Below, one piece after another: positions 8,012 through 15,846 of a stretch of 44,048 nt of DNA; the stretch's first letter is position 1; every line of letters begins with the position of its first letter. Made by a program: the position numbers and the translations under genes. Under the pieces are notes generated by a model. That model was not told where the DNA came from, did no database searches, and was given only the letters and a program-made list of their open reading frames with translations. Source of the DNA: DAOUET01 sp034430155 (GTDB taxonomy: Bacteria; Chloroflexota; Anaerolineae; Anaerolineales; UBA4823). The stretch is taken from the NCBI GenBank assembly GCA_034430155.1, contig DAOUET010000128.1, positions 1 through 44,048 of the forward strand. Reading direction: 5' to 3'.

Positions 8012-9025
8012 CTAATAGTGAATATTGATTAGAGTACCAATTGAAGCGAAGTCGAAAAGCCAAGCTGAATCGTCAATGGTGAGGTTAATACAGCCGTGGC
8101 TCATTGGTGTACCAAAATTGTGATGCCAATAAGTTCCGTGGAGGCCATAACCCTTATAAAAATACATCACATAAGGGACATTGGGCAAATAGTAGCCGGG
8201 TCCAGCCATGTCAGCGTAATGGTATTTCACATAAATTTTGTACTGCCCAGTAACCGTAGGGTGATATTGAGTCCCAGTTGAAACGACAAAGGACCTGAGG
8301 AGATCATCTCCCTGGAAAGCATAGGTGCGTTGAGTCGAAAGGTTTACATCGATCCAGCGTTCCCTAAGGCCTATATCGGGAGGTATTACCGGATTTTCTG
8401 GATTGGTGACATTAGGACGAGGTGTTGCAGTTGGTAGAGTCGTTTCCGTGGGAGTTGGGAAAGGCGTGTCGGTTGGAGTAGGAGTGGGTGTATTGGTGGG
8501 AGTCGCTGTGGGAGTAGGTGTGAATGTGGCTGTGGGAGTTGGCGTCCTGGTTGCCTTGGATATATTTACTTGAGCAATGGCCGGAGGCCTTGCCTCAGAA
8601 AACGCCAAGGATATCGATGGCGACCCAAACCCTACATATAAGCCGACTACGATTAGCAGCAAGAAAACTGCCCAAGGCATCAAAGCCGGTCGGGTGACCA
8701 TCATGGTCTGAGCTGTCGGTGGCTCGACGATTATCTGGTGACGAGCTCGCTCTCTTAACTTGCTGGTCCGTATCCGCCGAATGGCCCAATGCATGCCCTG
8801 ACGGGCGCGCTTGCTGCCGGGATTGATTTCTAAGGCACGCTCTAAATAGGCAAGGCTGGCTCTTGGGTTGGCCAAAGCGGCCATCAATAACCAGGGTTCT
8901 TCCCGATTTGGAGCTAAAATCAGAGCCTGCTCAGCCCAATGACGTGCGCTCCGGCGATCCCCTGCTCGTAAAGCTACTCGACTTTGTCGAATAGCATGTA
9001 AAGCCTGAGCGGATATTTCTTTCAT
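8012..9025 (-). CDS. Membrane-anchored L,D-transpeptidase with N-terminal TPR-like region
   Basis: A 337-aa protein. Residues about 1-85 are helical repeats like TPR (RQSRVALRAGDRRSARHWAE, then ALEINPGSKRARQG), predicted cytoplasmic. A single membrane helix follows (about 118-136), then a Thr/Pro linker (about 158-200) that spans the wall. About 210-337 is a YkuD domain with HGTYWHHNFG and SHGCINL, so the catalytic Cys/His are kept. Joining a cytoplasmic TPR to an extracytoplasmic transpeptidase suggests coupling to an internal partner (inference). It overlaps the upstream amidase by 4 nt (ATGA), indicating translational coupling. Confidence 0.88.
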   Translation of the reverse strand: MKEISAQALHAIRQSRVALRAGDRRSARHWAEQALILAPNREEPWLLMAALANPRASLAYLERALEINPGSKRARQGMHWAIRRIRTSKLRERARHQIIVEPPTAQTMMVTRPALMPWAVFLLLIVVGLYVGFGSPSISLAFSEARPPAIAQVNISKATRTPTPTATFTPTPTATPTNTPTPTPTDTPFPTPTETTLPTATPRPNVTNPENPVIPPDIGLRERWIDVNLSTQRTYAFQGDDLLRSFVVSTGTQYHPTVTGQYKIYVKYHYADMAGPGYYLPNVPYVMYFYKGYGLHGTYWHHNFGTPMSHGCINLTIDDSAWLFDFASIGTLINIHY

Positions 9026-9816
9026 GGTTGATCTGGTGACGAGATATCCTCATTTCGCACGTAGCACAGAATGCCGTCCGTGATGCCTTTAGCGACCATG
9101 TCTTGATGCTGTGTTAGCATCTGTCGATCCAGATTTAAGAAGCCGGTTTCAATGATCACCGCGGCAGTCTCTCCATCGATCTCATCAAATGCGTGGTAGC
9201 TGGACATGTCCGCGGTAACGCTGTTACCATGGAAGCGCATCCCGGTGGCTTCGATATAACGATTCCTCAAGCACGATGTGAGGCGCGCCGCTTTTTCTGG
9301 GTAAACGGTTGATAGGGCTGCAGAAACCTTGAAGCCGGTGGCTTCATCGTTTACATATTCGCAAGAATCGGCATGAATAGAGACCAGTGCCAGGGCTTTA
9401 TAACCACTCAAACGGGGATCAAACTCTTTCAAAAGGTCGACGTTGAAATCCTGATTGACTAAATTATTCTTTACCAATGTAGCGATGGCTTGGTTGACTT
9501 GAAATTCTGTTAGCCCATCAGGACAAACTGCACCTGGATCATTCGTATCCGCCCAGTGACCGACCACAATTCCAATTAAAGGGTGAGGTCTGGGTGTGGC
9601 TGTTGGATAATCTGGTGAGGGCGTCTGGGCTCTAGGCGCTAAAGCTTCAGAGAGTTTTTTAGTGAGGTCGCTGGGCAATAAGCTGGCAGGTGCCCAGGCA
9701 GTGAAGAGGGTCGCAAGTACAAATGCCACGCTCAAGGTAACCTGAATGAAGTAAAAAGTGCCTCTATAAGGCTGATTTTGGTTGGATCTGGGAGCAGGTG
9801 AAGGTGAGGTTTCCAT
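9022..9816 (-). CDS. N-acetylmuramoyl-L-alanine amidase (Amidase_3 family)
   Basis: This 264-aa exported zinc hydrolase is predicted to cut the lactyl-amide bond between MurNAc and the stem peptide. Residues about 20-45 form a signal anchor and a Pro-rich linker follows. The catalytic domain covers about 83-258. Family zinc ligands fit the GIVVGHW His, the TEFQ Glu and the VSIHADS His; the terminal catalytic Glu fits IIETGFLNL. The usual DPGHGG start is replaced by VGHWADTNDPG, so it is a divergent member. It is the first gene of the wall-remodelling operon; 228 bp separate it from the divergent flavin reductase, where both promoters must lie. Confidence 0.85.
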   Translation of the reverse strand: METSPSPAPRSNQNQPYRGTFYFIQVTLSVAFVLATLFTAWAPASLLPSDLTKKLSEALAPRAQTPSPDYPTATPRPHPLIGIVVGHWADTNDPGAVCPDGLTEFQVNQAIATLVKNNLVNQDFNVDLLKEFDPRLSGYKALALVSIHADSCEYVNDEATGFKVSAALSTVYPEKAARLTSCLRNRYIEATGMRFHGNSVTADMSSYHAFDEIDGETAAVIIETGFLNLDRQMLTQHQDMVAKGITDGILCYVRNEDISSPDQP

Positions 9817-10044
9817 TTCAGACAGATAGTACCTTAATTAGGTATTAAACGCAAGGCTTTTTATATTTTATATTATTATCAAAAGATTTATTGCTTTTAG
9901 TCATAACCCGTAAGAGTTGTTATCGAAGAAAAGTCATGCCTAACAAAAGTAGGTAACAAAAACATGGGTTTATCTTGACGTGTTTTAAATGGACATGTAT
10001 CATGAGTTGAATATGGACTGCTAATATCCTGGAGAAATAATCTT

Positions 10045-10530
10045 ATGACGGTCAATTCACTTGAACATCGTTTAGCACTGCGGCATTGGACGACGGGTGT
10101 CACAATTGTAAGCGTTAACTTCCAAGGAGTTCAACATGGCATGACGGTAAGTTCTTTTACCTCAGTCTCATTATCTCCACCAACTGTTTTGATTTCAATA
10201 GAAAAGACGACACGCACCCACCAATTGTTAATGAAAGCCGGTTTCTTTGGTGTTACAATTTTAAATAGCGATCAGAAAGAAATTTCCGACCGCTTTGCTG
10301 GAAGAAAAACTGAATATCAAGATCGATTTGAAGGATTGAAAGTCCATACAATTCTCACCGGTGCACCGTTCCTGGAAGGTGGGCTGAGTTATCTAGATTG
10401 CAAGGTTATCGACGCGCATCTGGTGGGTACCCATACACTTTTTATCGGTGAAGTATTGGCGGTAGAAATCAGTCATGATGGTGAACCACTGGTACATTTC
10501 AACCAGCATTATTGCAAGTTGCAAGAATAA
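10045..10530 (+). CDS. Flavin reductase-like, FMN-binding split-barrel protein
   Basis: A 161-aa cytoplasmic protein of the flavin reductase-like family (PF01613 type), which binds FMN and uses NAD(P)H to reduce free flavin or is part of a two-component oxygenase. Signatures include WTTGVTIVS, GMTVSSFTSVSLSPPTVLISI and the RFAGRKTEYQDRF stretch, then a C-terminal FIGEVLAVE strand. Full length for the family. GGAG at 10031-10034 lies 10 nt before ATG 10045. The next gene starts 54 nt downstream, so the two may be co-transcribed. In an anaerobe a role in flavin or oxygen detoxification is plausible but not shown. Confidence 0.9.
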   Translation: MTVNSLEHRLALRHWTTGVTIVSVNFQGVQHGMTVSSFTSVSLSPPTVLISIEKTTRTHQLLMKAGFFGVTILNSDQKEISDRFAGRKTEYQDRFEGLKVHTILTGAPFLEGGLSYLDCKVIDAHLVGTHTLFIGEVLAVEISHDGEPLVHFNQHYCKLQE

Positions 10531-10584
10531 GTCCAAACCAGACTCAATTGTATGAAAGGGGTTAGACCAACCGGAGGGGATGCC

Positions 10585-11187
10585 ATGCCGAAACAATCTC
10601 AAGCAACCTCTACCTCTGACCTGTTGAGTTCTGAAGATGGTGAGCAATTATTAGTATATGCCCGACAAGCATTAGAAACGTGGTTGTATGAAGGCACATT
10701 TCCCATACTCGATTTGAAGGGTGTAGCCGCTCGCTTGCGACACGTTGGCGCCTCATTTGTCACATTGACAATTAACGAGCAATTGAGGGGGTGTGTGGGT
10801 GCTTTAGAGCCAACTATACCGCTTGCTCATGATGTTCAGCAACACGCTATCGCAGCGGCAACCCAGGATTTTCGATTTCCTCCGGTACAGCCATTCGAAT
10901 TAACAGAAATCGTAATTGAAGTTTCATGTTTGACCCCCCCACGATTATTGGGATATCAATCCCCAGATGATTTGTTCCACCTATTACGCCCACAGATTGA
11001 TGGTGTGGTTGTGATGGATGGGACCAGACGCGCCACCTTCCTCCCGCAAGTATGGCAGAAAATTCCGGATCACAGATCCTTCATGAACCTACTTTGCCAG
11101 AAGATGGGATCGCCAGCTGATATCTGGCTCAAAAAGAAAATCGAAGTATTGACCTATCAGGTACAGGTGTTTCAAGAGAGTAAATGA
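10585..11187 (+). CDS. amrA: AMMECR1 domain protein
   Basis: A 200-aa protein of the AMMECR1 family (AmmeA of the AmmeMemoRadiSam group). The hallmark LRGCVGALEP motif is at about residues 74-83, and the flanking SFVTLTINEQ, HAIAAATQDFRFPPV and GVVVMDGTRRATFLPQVW blocks match the family. Its biochemical role is unsettled; it usually sits with a MEMO protein and a radical-SAM enzyme, neither of which is here. I chose ATG 10585 because GGAGGGG (10573-10579) is 5 nt upstream; an in-frame ATG at 10552 has no site. Functional assignment remains open. Confidence 0.88.
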   Translation: MPKQSQATSTSDLLSSEDGEQLLVYARQALETWLYEGTFPILDLKGVAARLRHVGASFVTLTINEQLRGCVGALEPTIPLAHDVQQHAIAAATQDFRFPPVQPFELTEIVIEVSCLTPPRLLGYQSPDDLFHLLRPQIDGVVVMDGTRRATFLPQVWQKIPDHRSFMNLLCQKMGSPADIWLKKKIEVLTYQVQVFQESK

Positions 11188-11271
11188 ACAAACCAGCGGT
11201 TTTCCTTGATGAAAGGTAAATCCAGTATTCAACCCCGTCTCTATCGTATCGGGTTCAAGGATACGTCAAAT

Positions 11272-11538
11272 CTATATTTGTGAAAATTTTTCGACATTAA
11301 GTACAAATAAGGTGGCTCGTTTCAGACTGGGTTCAATCGTAATTGTGCAATTGTCTCTGACCACATCCAAAGCCTCATCGACCTTTTCATCTTCTACACC
11401 AATCATGAATGTGGTCGATCCTCTTCGAAGAAACCCGCCAGTAGAGGCGATGCGGGTTACCCGAAACCCTGAGGATACCAGCGATTGAGAAACTTGATCG
11501 CTATCTTCATCACGAAGAATTGCCACAATTAATTTCAT
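11272..11538 (-). CDS. darA: DarA-type cyclic-di-AMP receptor (PII-like, DUF970)
   Basis: An 88-aa cytoplasmic PII-like protein. The signature RIASTGGFLRRGSTTFMIGVED (residues 29-50), flanked by MKLIVAI and a closing RATLFVLNVEKF, is that of DarA/PstA proteins, which bind the second messenger c-di-AMP as trimers. It is slightly shorter than the usual 105-110 aa because the long B-loop is short. It is a single gene, divergent from the SDR gene and convergent with amrA. A second copy of the domain forms the C terminus of the antiporter at 22576-24669, suggesting that this organism uses c-di-AMP at several points. Partner unknown. Confidence 0.88.
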   Translation of the reverse strand: MKLIVAILRDEDSDQVSQSLVSSGFRVTRIASTGGFLRRGSTTFMIGVEDEKVDEALDVVRDNCTITIEPSLKRATLFVLNVEKFSQI

Positions 11539-11651
11539 GGTTTAAATCCTTTGAGAGAGGCTGGTTATGAATAGATTTTACCAGCTTCTCACCTTTTATC
11601 GTCCAGAGTGTCCGGTTATACTCAAGGCAGGATAGCCTCGAGCGACCTTAC

Positions 11652-12518
11652 TTGAGGTTGGCAACGTTCGAATATGAAATCAGTAGTTGTGCAGGTGCGT
11701 CCTCGGGGATTGGTGAATCTTGTGCGCTATATTTGGCCAGTCAGGGTTGGCGTGTGTTTGCCACTGTTAGAAAGCAGGAACAGGCCGATCGTCTAAAGCA
11801 GGTCACTCCAGATAATCTGTATGCCGTTCTCCTCGAAATCACCGACCAATCTTCGGTTCGTCAATTAGCTAAAGCGATTTTGCGCGAACTTGGGGATGGG
11901 ACCCTGGATGGATTGGTTAATAATGCGGGTATCGTATTATCGAATGCAGTCGAAATCTTAGATATTTCTGACTTGCGCCGGCAACTTGAAGTCAATTTTT
12001 TCGGACATGTGTCCGTGATAAAGGCGTTTTTACTGCTTTTACGAAAGAGTGGAGGTCGAATCGTAAACATTAGCTCGACCAGTGGGCGGATAGCATTGCC
12101 CTTTCTAAGTCCCTATGCTGCCTCGAAATTCGCATTGGAAGCGATGTCTGATACGCTGCGCGTAGAGCTACGTCCTTGGGGAATATATGTTTCCATTATT
12201 GAACCTGGCAGCATCACAACCCCAATTTGGGATAAATCCATCCAAGCTGCGCATGAACGCATTAGGGATTTACCCCCCGAAGCTTTAGAGCTGTATAGAG
12301 CAGTGATTTATAGGGTTCAACAAGCGGCATCCGAAATCGGAAGGTCTGGTCTGCCACCTCTGGAAGTGTCAAGAGCAGTTGAACATGCGCTCGTCTCGCG
12401 GCACCCAAAAGCACGCTATGTCATCGGGAAGGGAACCCGCTGGGTACTCCTGGCAGAGCGCATCGCGCCTGTCTGGTTAAGAGATTGGTTTATTGCCAGG
12501 CAATTGAGAATTGAGTGA
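11652..12518 (+). CDS. Short-chain dehydrogenase/reductase, apparent frameshift at the N terminus
   Basis: A classical SDR fold that would use NAD(P)H on an unknown alcohol/carbonyl substrate. Visible are GASSGIG (cofactor loop), NNAG at about residue 93, the catalytic Ser (NISSTSG) and YAASK (Tyr and Lys). The open frame must start at TTG 11652 and gives an odd leader (RLATFEYEISSCA) in place of the usual beta strand. In another frame ATG 11674 reads MKSVVV, which would run into TGASSGIG if one base were added near 11691-11692 (CA instead of ACA). The conserved Thr of TGxxxGIG is thus lost. Either a one-base deletion has damaged the gene or there is a sequence error; the rest is intact. Confidence 0.82.
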   Translation: MRLATFEYEISSCAGASSGIGESCALYLASQGWRVFATVRKQEQADRLKQVTPDNLYAVLLEITDQSSVRQLAKAILRELGDGTLDGLVNNAGIVLSNAVEILDISDLRRQLEVNFFGHVSVIKAFLLLLRKSGGRIVNISSTSGRIALPFLSPYAASKFALEAMSDTLRVELRPWGIYVSIIEPGSITTPIWDKSIQAAHERIRDLPPEALELYRAVIYRVQQAASEIGRSGLPPLEVSRAVEHALVSRHPKARYVIGKGTRWVLLAERIAPVWLRDWFIARQLRIE

Positions 12519-12605
12519 AAGATCTGTGATTTCTCACTGTACAGGGTGATAACATCCTTCACATTTCTCCCAAAATCGTAAAAGGATACATTCAGGAATA
12601 GGATT

Positions 12606-13381
12606 ATGAAGGTAACAGATAATATAGAATTGATTCCTAAGGTTGTGGCTAATTCCTACCTGATCATTGAGCCTCAAAGATTAACTTTAATCGATTCTGG
12701 ACTTCCTAGAAGTGGGAAAAAGATCCTTAAGTTCATCGTGGATCTTGGATTCTCAGCGGATGATTTAAAGATTTAGTAGTTACGCAGTTCAGGGAAAATC
12801 GGGGGTGTTTGGGCGGGCAATACCCACCCAAACACCCCCATCCTGCCACCAGCTGCGTAAGTCCTAAGATTATTGTGATCACGCACGCAGACCTAGACCA
12901 TGTCGGAGGTTTGGATTATATAAAAAATAGGGGGGATGCGCACGTTTATTGCAGCGCTATTGAAGCAGACGCTGTAGAAACTGGTCGCCAATCTCGCGAA
13001 TTGAAGTTGAGAGGTTTGTTTAAATATCCCTTTGGGATTGTCAATTTGTTTGTAAAGGCTAAACCTGTGAAAGTTGATAATCGCTTAGTGGATGGGGATA
13101 TCCTGCCAGTATTGGGTGGTCTTCAAGGGGTTGAGACACCGGGTCATACACCCGGGCATATTTCTTTATTTCTGCCGTCGCGAGGGGTGTTATTTGCTGG
13201 TGATTCATTACGCAGTGACACTTCTGGGAACTTGATCGTGTCATCTGGTATGAATACCTGGGAAGAATTCGAGGTGCGCAGATCGGTAGAGAAAAAAGCA
13301 AAATTAGGCGCGGCGACAATTTGTCCAGGACATGGACCAATAGTGAAAAATGCAAGGGAAAAGCTCCCTATTCATATTTGA
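12606..13381 (+). pseudogene. Metallo-beta-lactamase-fold hydrolase gene broken by a miniature element
   Basis: The N-terminal half reads from ATG 12606 (MKVTDNIELIPKVVANSYLI, then LIDSGLP) to DDLKI, followed at once by TAG (12774-12776), the first bases of the inserted element. The C-terminal half resumes at 12866 with KIIVITHADLDHVGG, the zinc-binding motif, then GVETPGHTPGHISLFLP, FAGDSL and the final CPGHGPIV. Joined, they would make a normal MBL protein of about 225 aa. The insert carries stops and a net 98-bp gain, so the intact protein cannot be made. A 190-codon frame through the element has a weak TTG start and lacks the first two beta strands. Original substrate unknown. Confidence 0.85.
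12774..12865. mobile_element. 92-bp MITE-like element inside the MBL-fold gene
   Basis: The ends are imperfect inverted repeats: AGTAGTTACGCAG (12775-12787) against AGGACTTACGCAG, the complement of 12853-12865 (11 of 13 match). The centre is a perfect 13-bp inverted repeat, GGGGGTGTTTGGG (12801-12813) and CCCAAACACCCCC (12827-12839). AAGATT flanks both sides (12768-12773 and 12866-12871), a likely 6-bp target duplication. It encodes nothing, so a transposase elsewhere would have moved it. A related end sits at bases 1-45. Confidence 0.85.
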
Positions 13382-13460
13382 GTAACCATAAATTAGTGAT
13401 AAAAGGCACATATTATATGTGAAAAAAAGCACAAATTGATGGACTTGAGGGGGTCTCAAT

Positions 13461-13468
13461 GCTATAAT
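13461..13468 (+). promoter_or_regulatory. Likely promoter of the hdr/flx operon
   Basis: Bases 13460-13468 read TGCTATAAT, an extended -10 identical to the one before aspS. TTGATG at 13436-13441 is too far (21 nt) to be an ideal -35. It predicts a start near 13475 and a leader of about 305 nt. Confidence 0.5.
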
Positions 13469-13474
13469 GCTCAC

Positions 13475-13781
13475 GAGGGATCTGTAATTGAGAACTCCAT
13501 AACGGTTGAAGACCTCTCAAATTTAAGCATTATACGGAGTATTACTTAGCTAAAACCTTATACTTACCGTCTGAAGAAAACTCTTTCCTGTGGGTGACGA
13601 TCGCCTACAGGAGTATCTATTTATATCCGGAACTAGAAAAGTTGACTGCAATCGACCATTCTTCAAAGAGGATTGACAGCAGGTTAAGTAATCAATCAGA
13701 TTGCTTGTCAGGTATTGCTCCAGATAAACATCAGGCGCTATGGCGCTAGACCGATTGTTGGTAGGAAAGGAGGGCACGTGA
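13475..13781 (+). other. Long 5' leader of the hdr/flx operon
   Basis: No gene is seen in these 307 bases. Hairpin-forming pieces include CCTGT/ACAGG enclosing GG/CC (about 13588-13612), GATTG/CAATC (about 13671-13697) and a GGCGCTATGGCGCT repeat near 13734. I could not match it to a known riboswitch class. AAGGAGG (13767-13773) near its end is the ribosome-binding site of the first hdrA. Confidence 0.4.
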
Positions 13782-15764
13782 ATGTATCCATCAGATAAAG
13801 TCGGGGTCTATATCTGCCATTGCGGCACAAATATTGCCGGATCTGTTGATGTTGAGCAAGTAGCTGAGTTCGCGGCGGGATTGGAGGGTGTTGCGTTAGC
13901 ACGGCACTATACCTATATGTGTTCTGATCCCGGTCAGGCTCTCATCAAAGAGGATATTAAGAACCGTGGTCTTGACAGGGTGGTGGTGGCGTCCTGTTCG
14001 CCTCTCATGCATGAGACGACCTTTAGGGAGGCCTGTGCTGAAGCTGGATTGAATCCATATTTATTCCAAATGACGAATATTCGTGAACATGTCTCCTGGG
14101 TAACCGAGGATCGCGGTAAGGCTACTCAAAAAGCCAAGAGCTTGGTGGCTTCGGCAGTGAGACGCGTAAGGCTTCAAAAGCCGCTTGACATGCGACAGGT
14201 AGCGATGAAGCCATCCGCTTTGGTAGTGGGGGGAGGTATTGCGGGAATTGAGGCAGCTTTACGCCTGGCTGATGCTGGTAAGCACGTATATCTGGTTGAG
14301 CGCCAACCTAGTATTGGCGGGCACATGGCTCAACTATACAAAACATTTCCCACCCTAGATTGTGCAGCTTGAATTCTCACACCAAAAATGGTGTCCGTGG
14401 GACGCCACGAAAACATCACCTTGCTGAGCTATAGTGAAGTTGAGTCTATTTCTGGGTATGTGGGAAATTTCGAAGTGCGGGTCCGTAAGCGGGCGCGCTT
14501 CGTCGATGAGGATTTATGCACTGGTTGTGGCACCTGTATAGAAAAATGCCCATGGAAAAAGATACCCTCGGAGTTCGAATTAGGTTTAGGAAATCGCCCG
14601 GCAATCTATATTCCTTTCGCTCAGGCAGTACCACGTACTCCGGTGATAGATACCGACCATTGTGTCTATTTCTTGCGAGGCAAATGCAAAGCGTGTGAGA
14701 AATTCTGCCCGACCGGGGCGATTGACTTTGATCAAGAGGATGAGTTGCTCAACTTGGAGGTGGGAACGATCGTTTTAGCAACAGGCTTCCGAGATTTCGA
14801 TGCCCGTAGAACACCCCAGTATGGCTATGGAACCTTAGAGAACATCGTGACCGGAATGGAATTTGAAAGAATGGTGAACTCAGGTGGGCCAACTTCTGGT
14901 CAGGTAAGGCTCAAGGATGGAGGGGTACCAGAAAAGATCGCCATCCTGCACTGTGTTGGCAGCCGTGATGCTGATCAGCACGAATATTGTTCGCGAGTGT
15001 GCTGTATGTATTCCCTCAAGTTGGCTCATTTAGTCAGGGACACCCTCCATGCTGAAGTGGTCGAGTTTTATCGGGATATGCGAACATTTGGTAAAGGATA
15101 TGAGGCTTTTTACGAGCGGGTGGAACATGAGGGTGTGGAGTTCATCCGTTATGACCGTGATATCCATGTTCTGGCAGCCGAAAACGGGTACCAGGGAAAA
15201 TTGAAAGTGATGACTACGGATGTTTTCACCGGTAAGCAAGTTGAAGAAATAGTCGACATGGTAGTGTTGGCTACTGGGATGGAACCACAACCTGATCAGG
15301 CGGAGATGTCGAGCATTTTTGGAATCAGTCGGAGTTCGGATGGCTTCTTCCTGGAGAAACACCCGAAGTTGGCACCCGTGGAAACGGCAACTGCAGGCGT
15401 ATTTCTGGCTGGAGCTTGCCAGGGACCTAAAGACATCCCAGACACAGTGGCGCAAGGAAGCGCGGCTGCCGGAGCTGCTCTTTCCTTGATAGATGCCGGG
15501 TATGTGACTTTAGAGCCTTTCACCGCTTATATTGATCCACAACTCTGCAGTGGCTGCCAGACCTGTGTGAATATGTGCCCGTATGGCGCGATCGAATTAG
15601 TTCAACAAAATGGAAGGAAGGTTTCTCAGGTCAACGAAGTGCTTTGTAAAGGTTGTGGCACTTGTGTTTCTGCCTGTCCATCAGGAGTTGCTATTCAACA
15701 TGGTTTCACTACCGAGCAAATCAATGCTGAAATCGTTGGTGCCTTAGAGGAGGTTATATTGTGA
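13782..15764 (+). CDS. hdrA: HdrA-like flavoprotein, predicted selenoprotein (TGA at 14370 = Sec197)
   Basis: A 660-aa FAD/Fe-S subunit of a heterodisulfide-reductase-like complex, expected to bifurcate electrons between ferredoxin and another acceptor. In order: the N-terminal GVYICHCGTNI segment, the FAD motif VVGGGIAGIEAAL (about 147-159), then GGHMAQLYKTFPTLDCAA directly followed by TGA. The same frame continues without break as ILTPKMVSVGRH. Other HdrA proteins have Cys at this place, and archaeal HdrA selenoproteins carry Sec there. Ferredoxin motifs follow: CTGCGTCIEKCP, CKACEKFCP in the inserted loop, and a terminal pair CSGCQTCVNMCP and CKGCGTCVSACP. ATG 13782 has AAGGAGG 8 nt upstream. 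It is the first gene of a five-gene operon. TGA is a normal stop elsewhere in the window, so general recoding is excluded. Confidence 0.88.
14370..14407 (+). promoter_or_regulatory. Candidate bacterial SECIS element of hdrA copy 1
   Basis: The TGA at 14370-14372 is followed 24 nt later by a compact hairpin: TGGTGTCC (14389-14396) pairs with GGACGCCA (14400-14407) around GTG, with one GU pair. Bacterial SECIS hairpins lie in the coding sequence just after the UGA, with an apical loop about 16-37 nt away that begins with G; this one fits. The same hairpin at the same distance follows the TGA of the second hdrA. Confidence 0.75.
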
Positions 15765-15846
15765 TACTGCCGTCATTCAGAATATCAGCCCATTTGTTAT
15801 TGTTGGAAGGTATTACCAGGTTTATGTACCTTGAGGAGAAACGGTC

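Noticed and set aside
12809..13381. Complete short MBL protein starting inside the element
   Set aside because: The TTG start lies in the repeat, and the first strands of the fold are missing; the gene is better described as interrupted.
14370..14372. TGA as a true stop or pseudogene in hdrA copies
   Set aside because: The frame continues exactly, the site is the Cys of the family motif, and both copies share it together with the same downstream hairpin.
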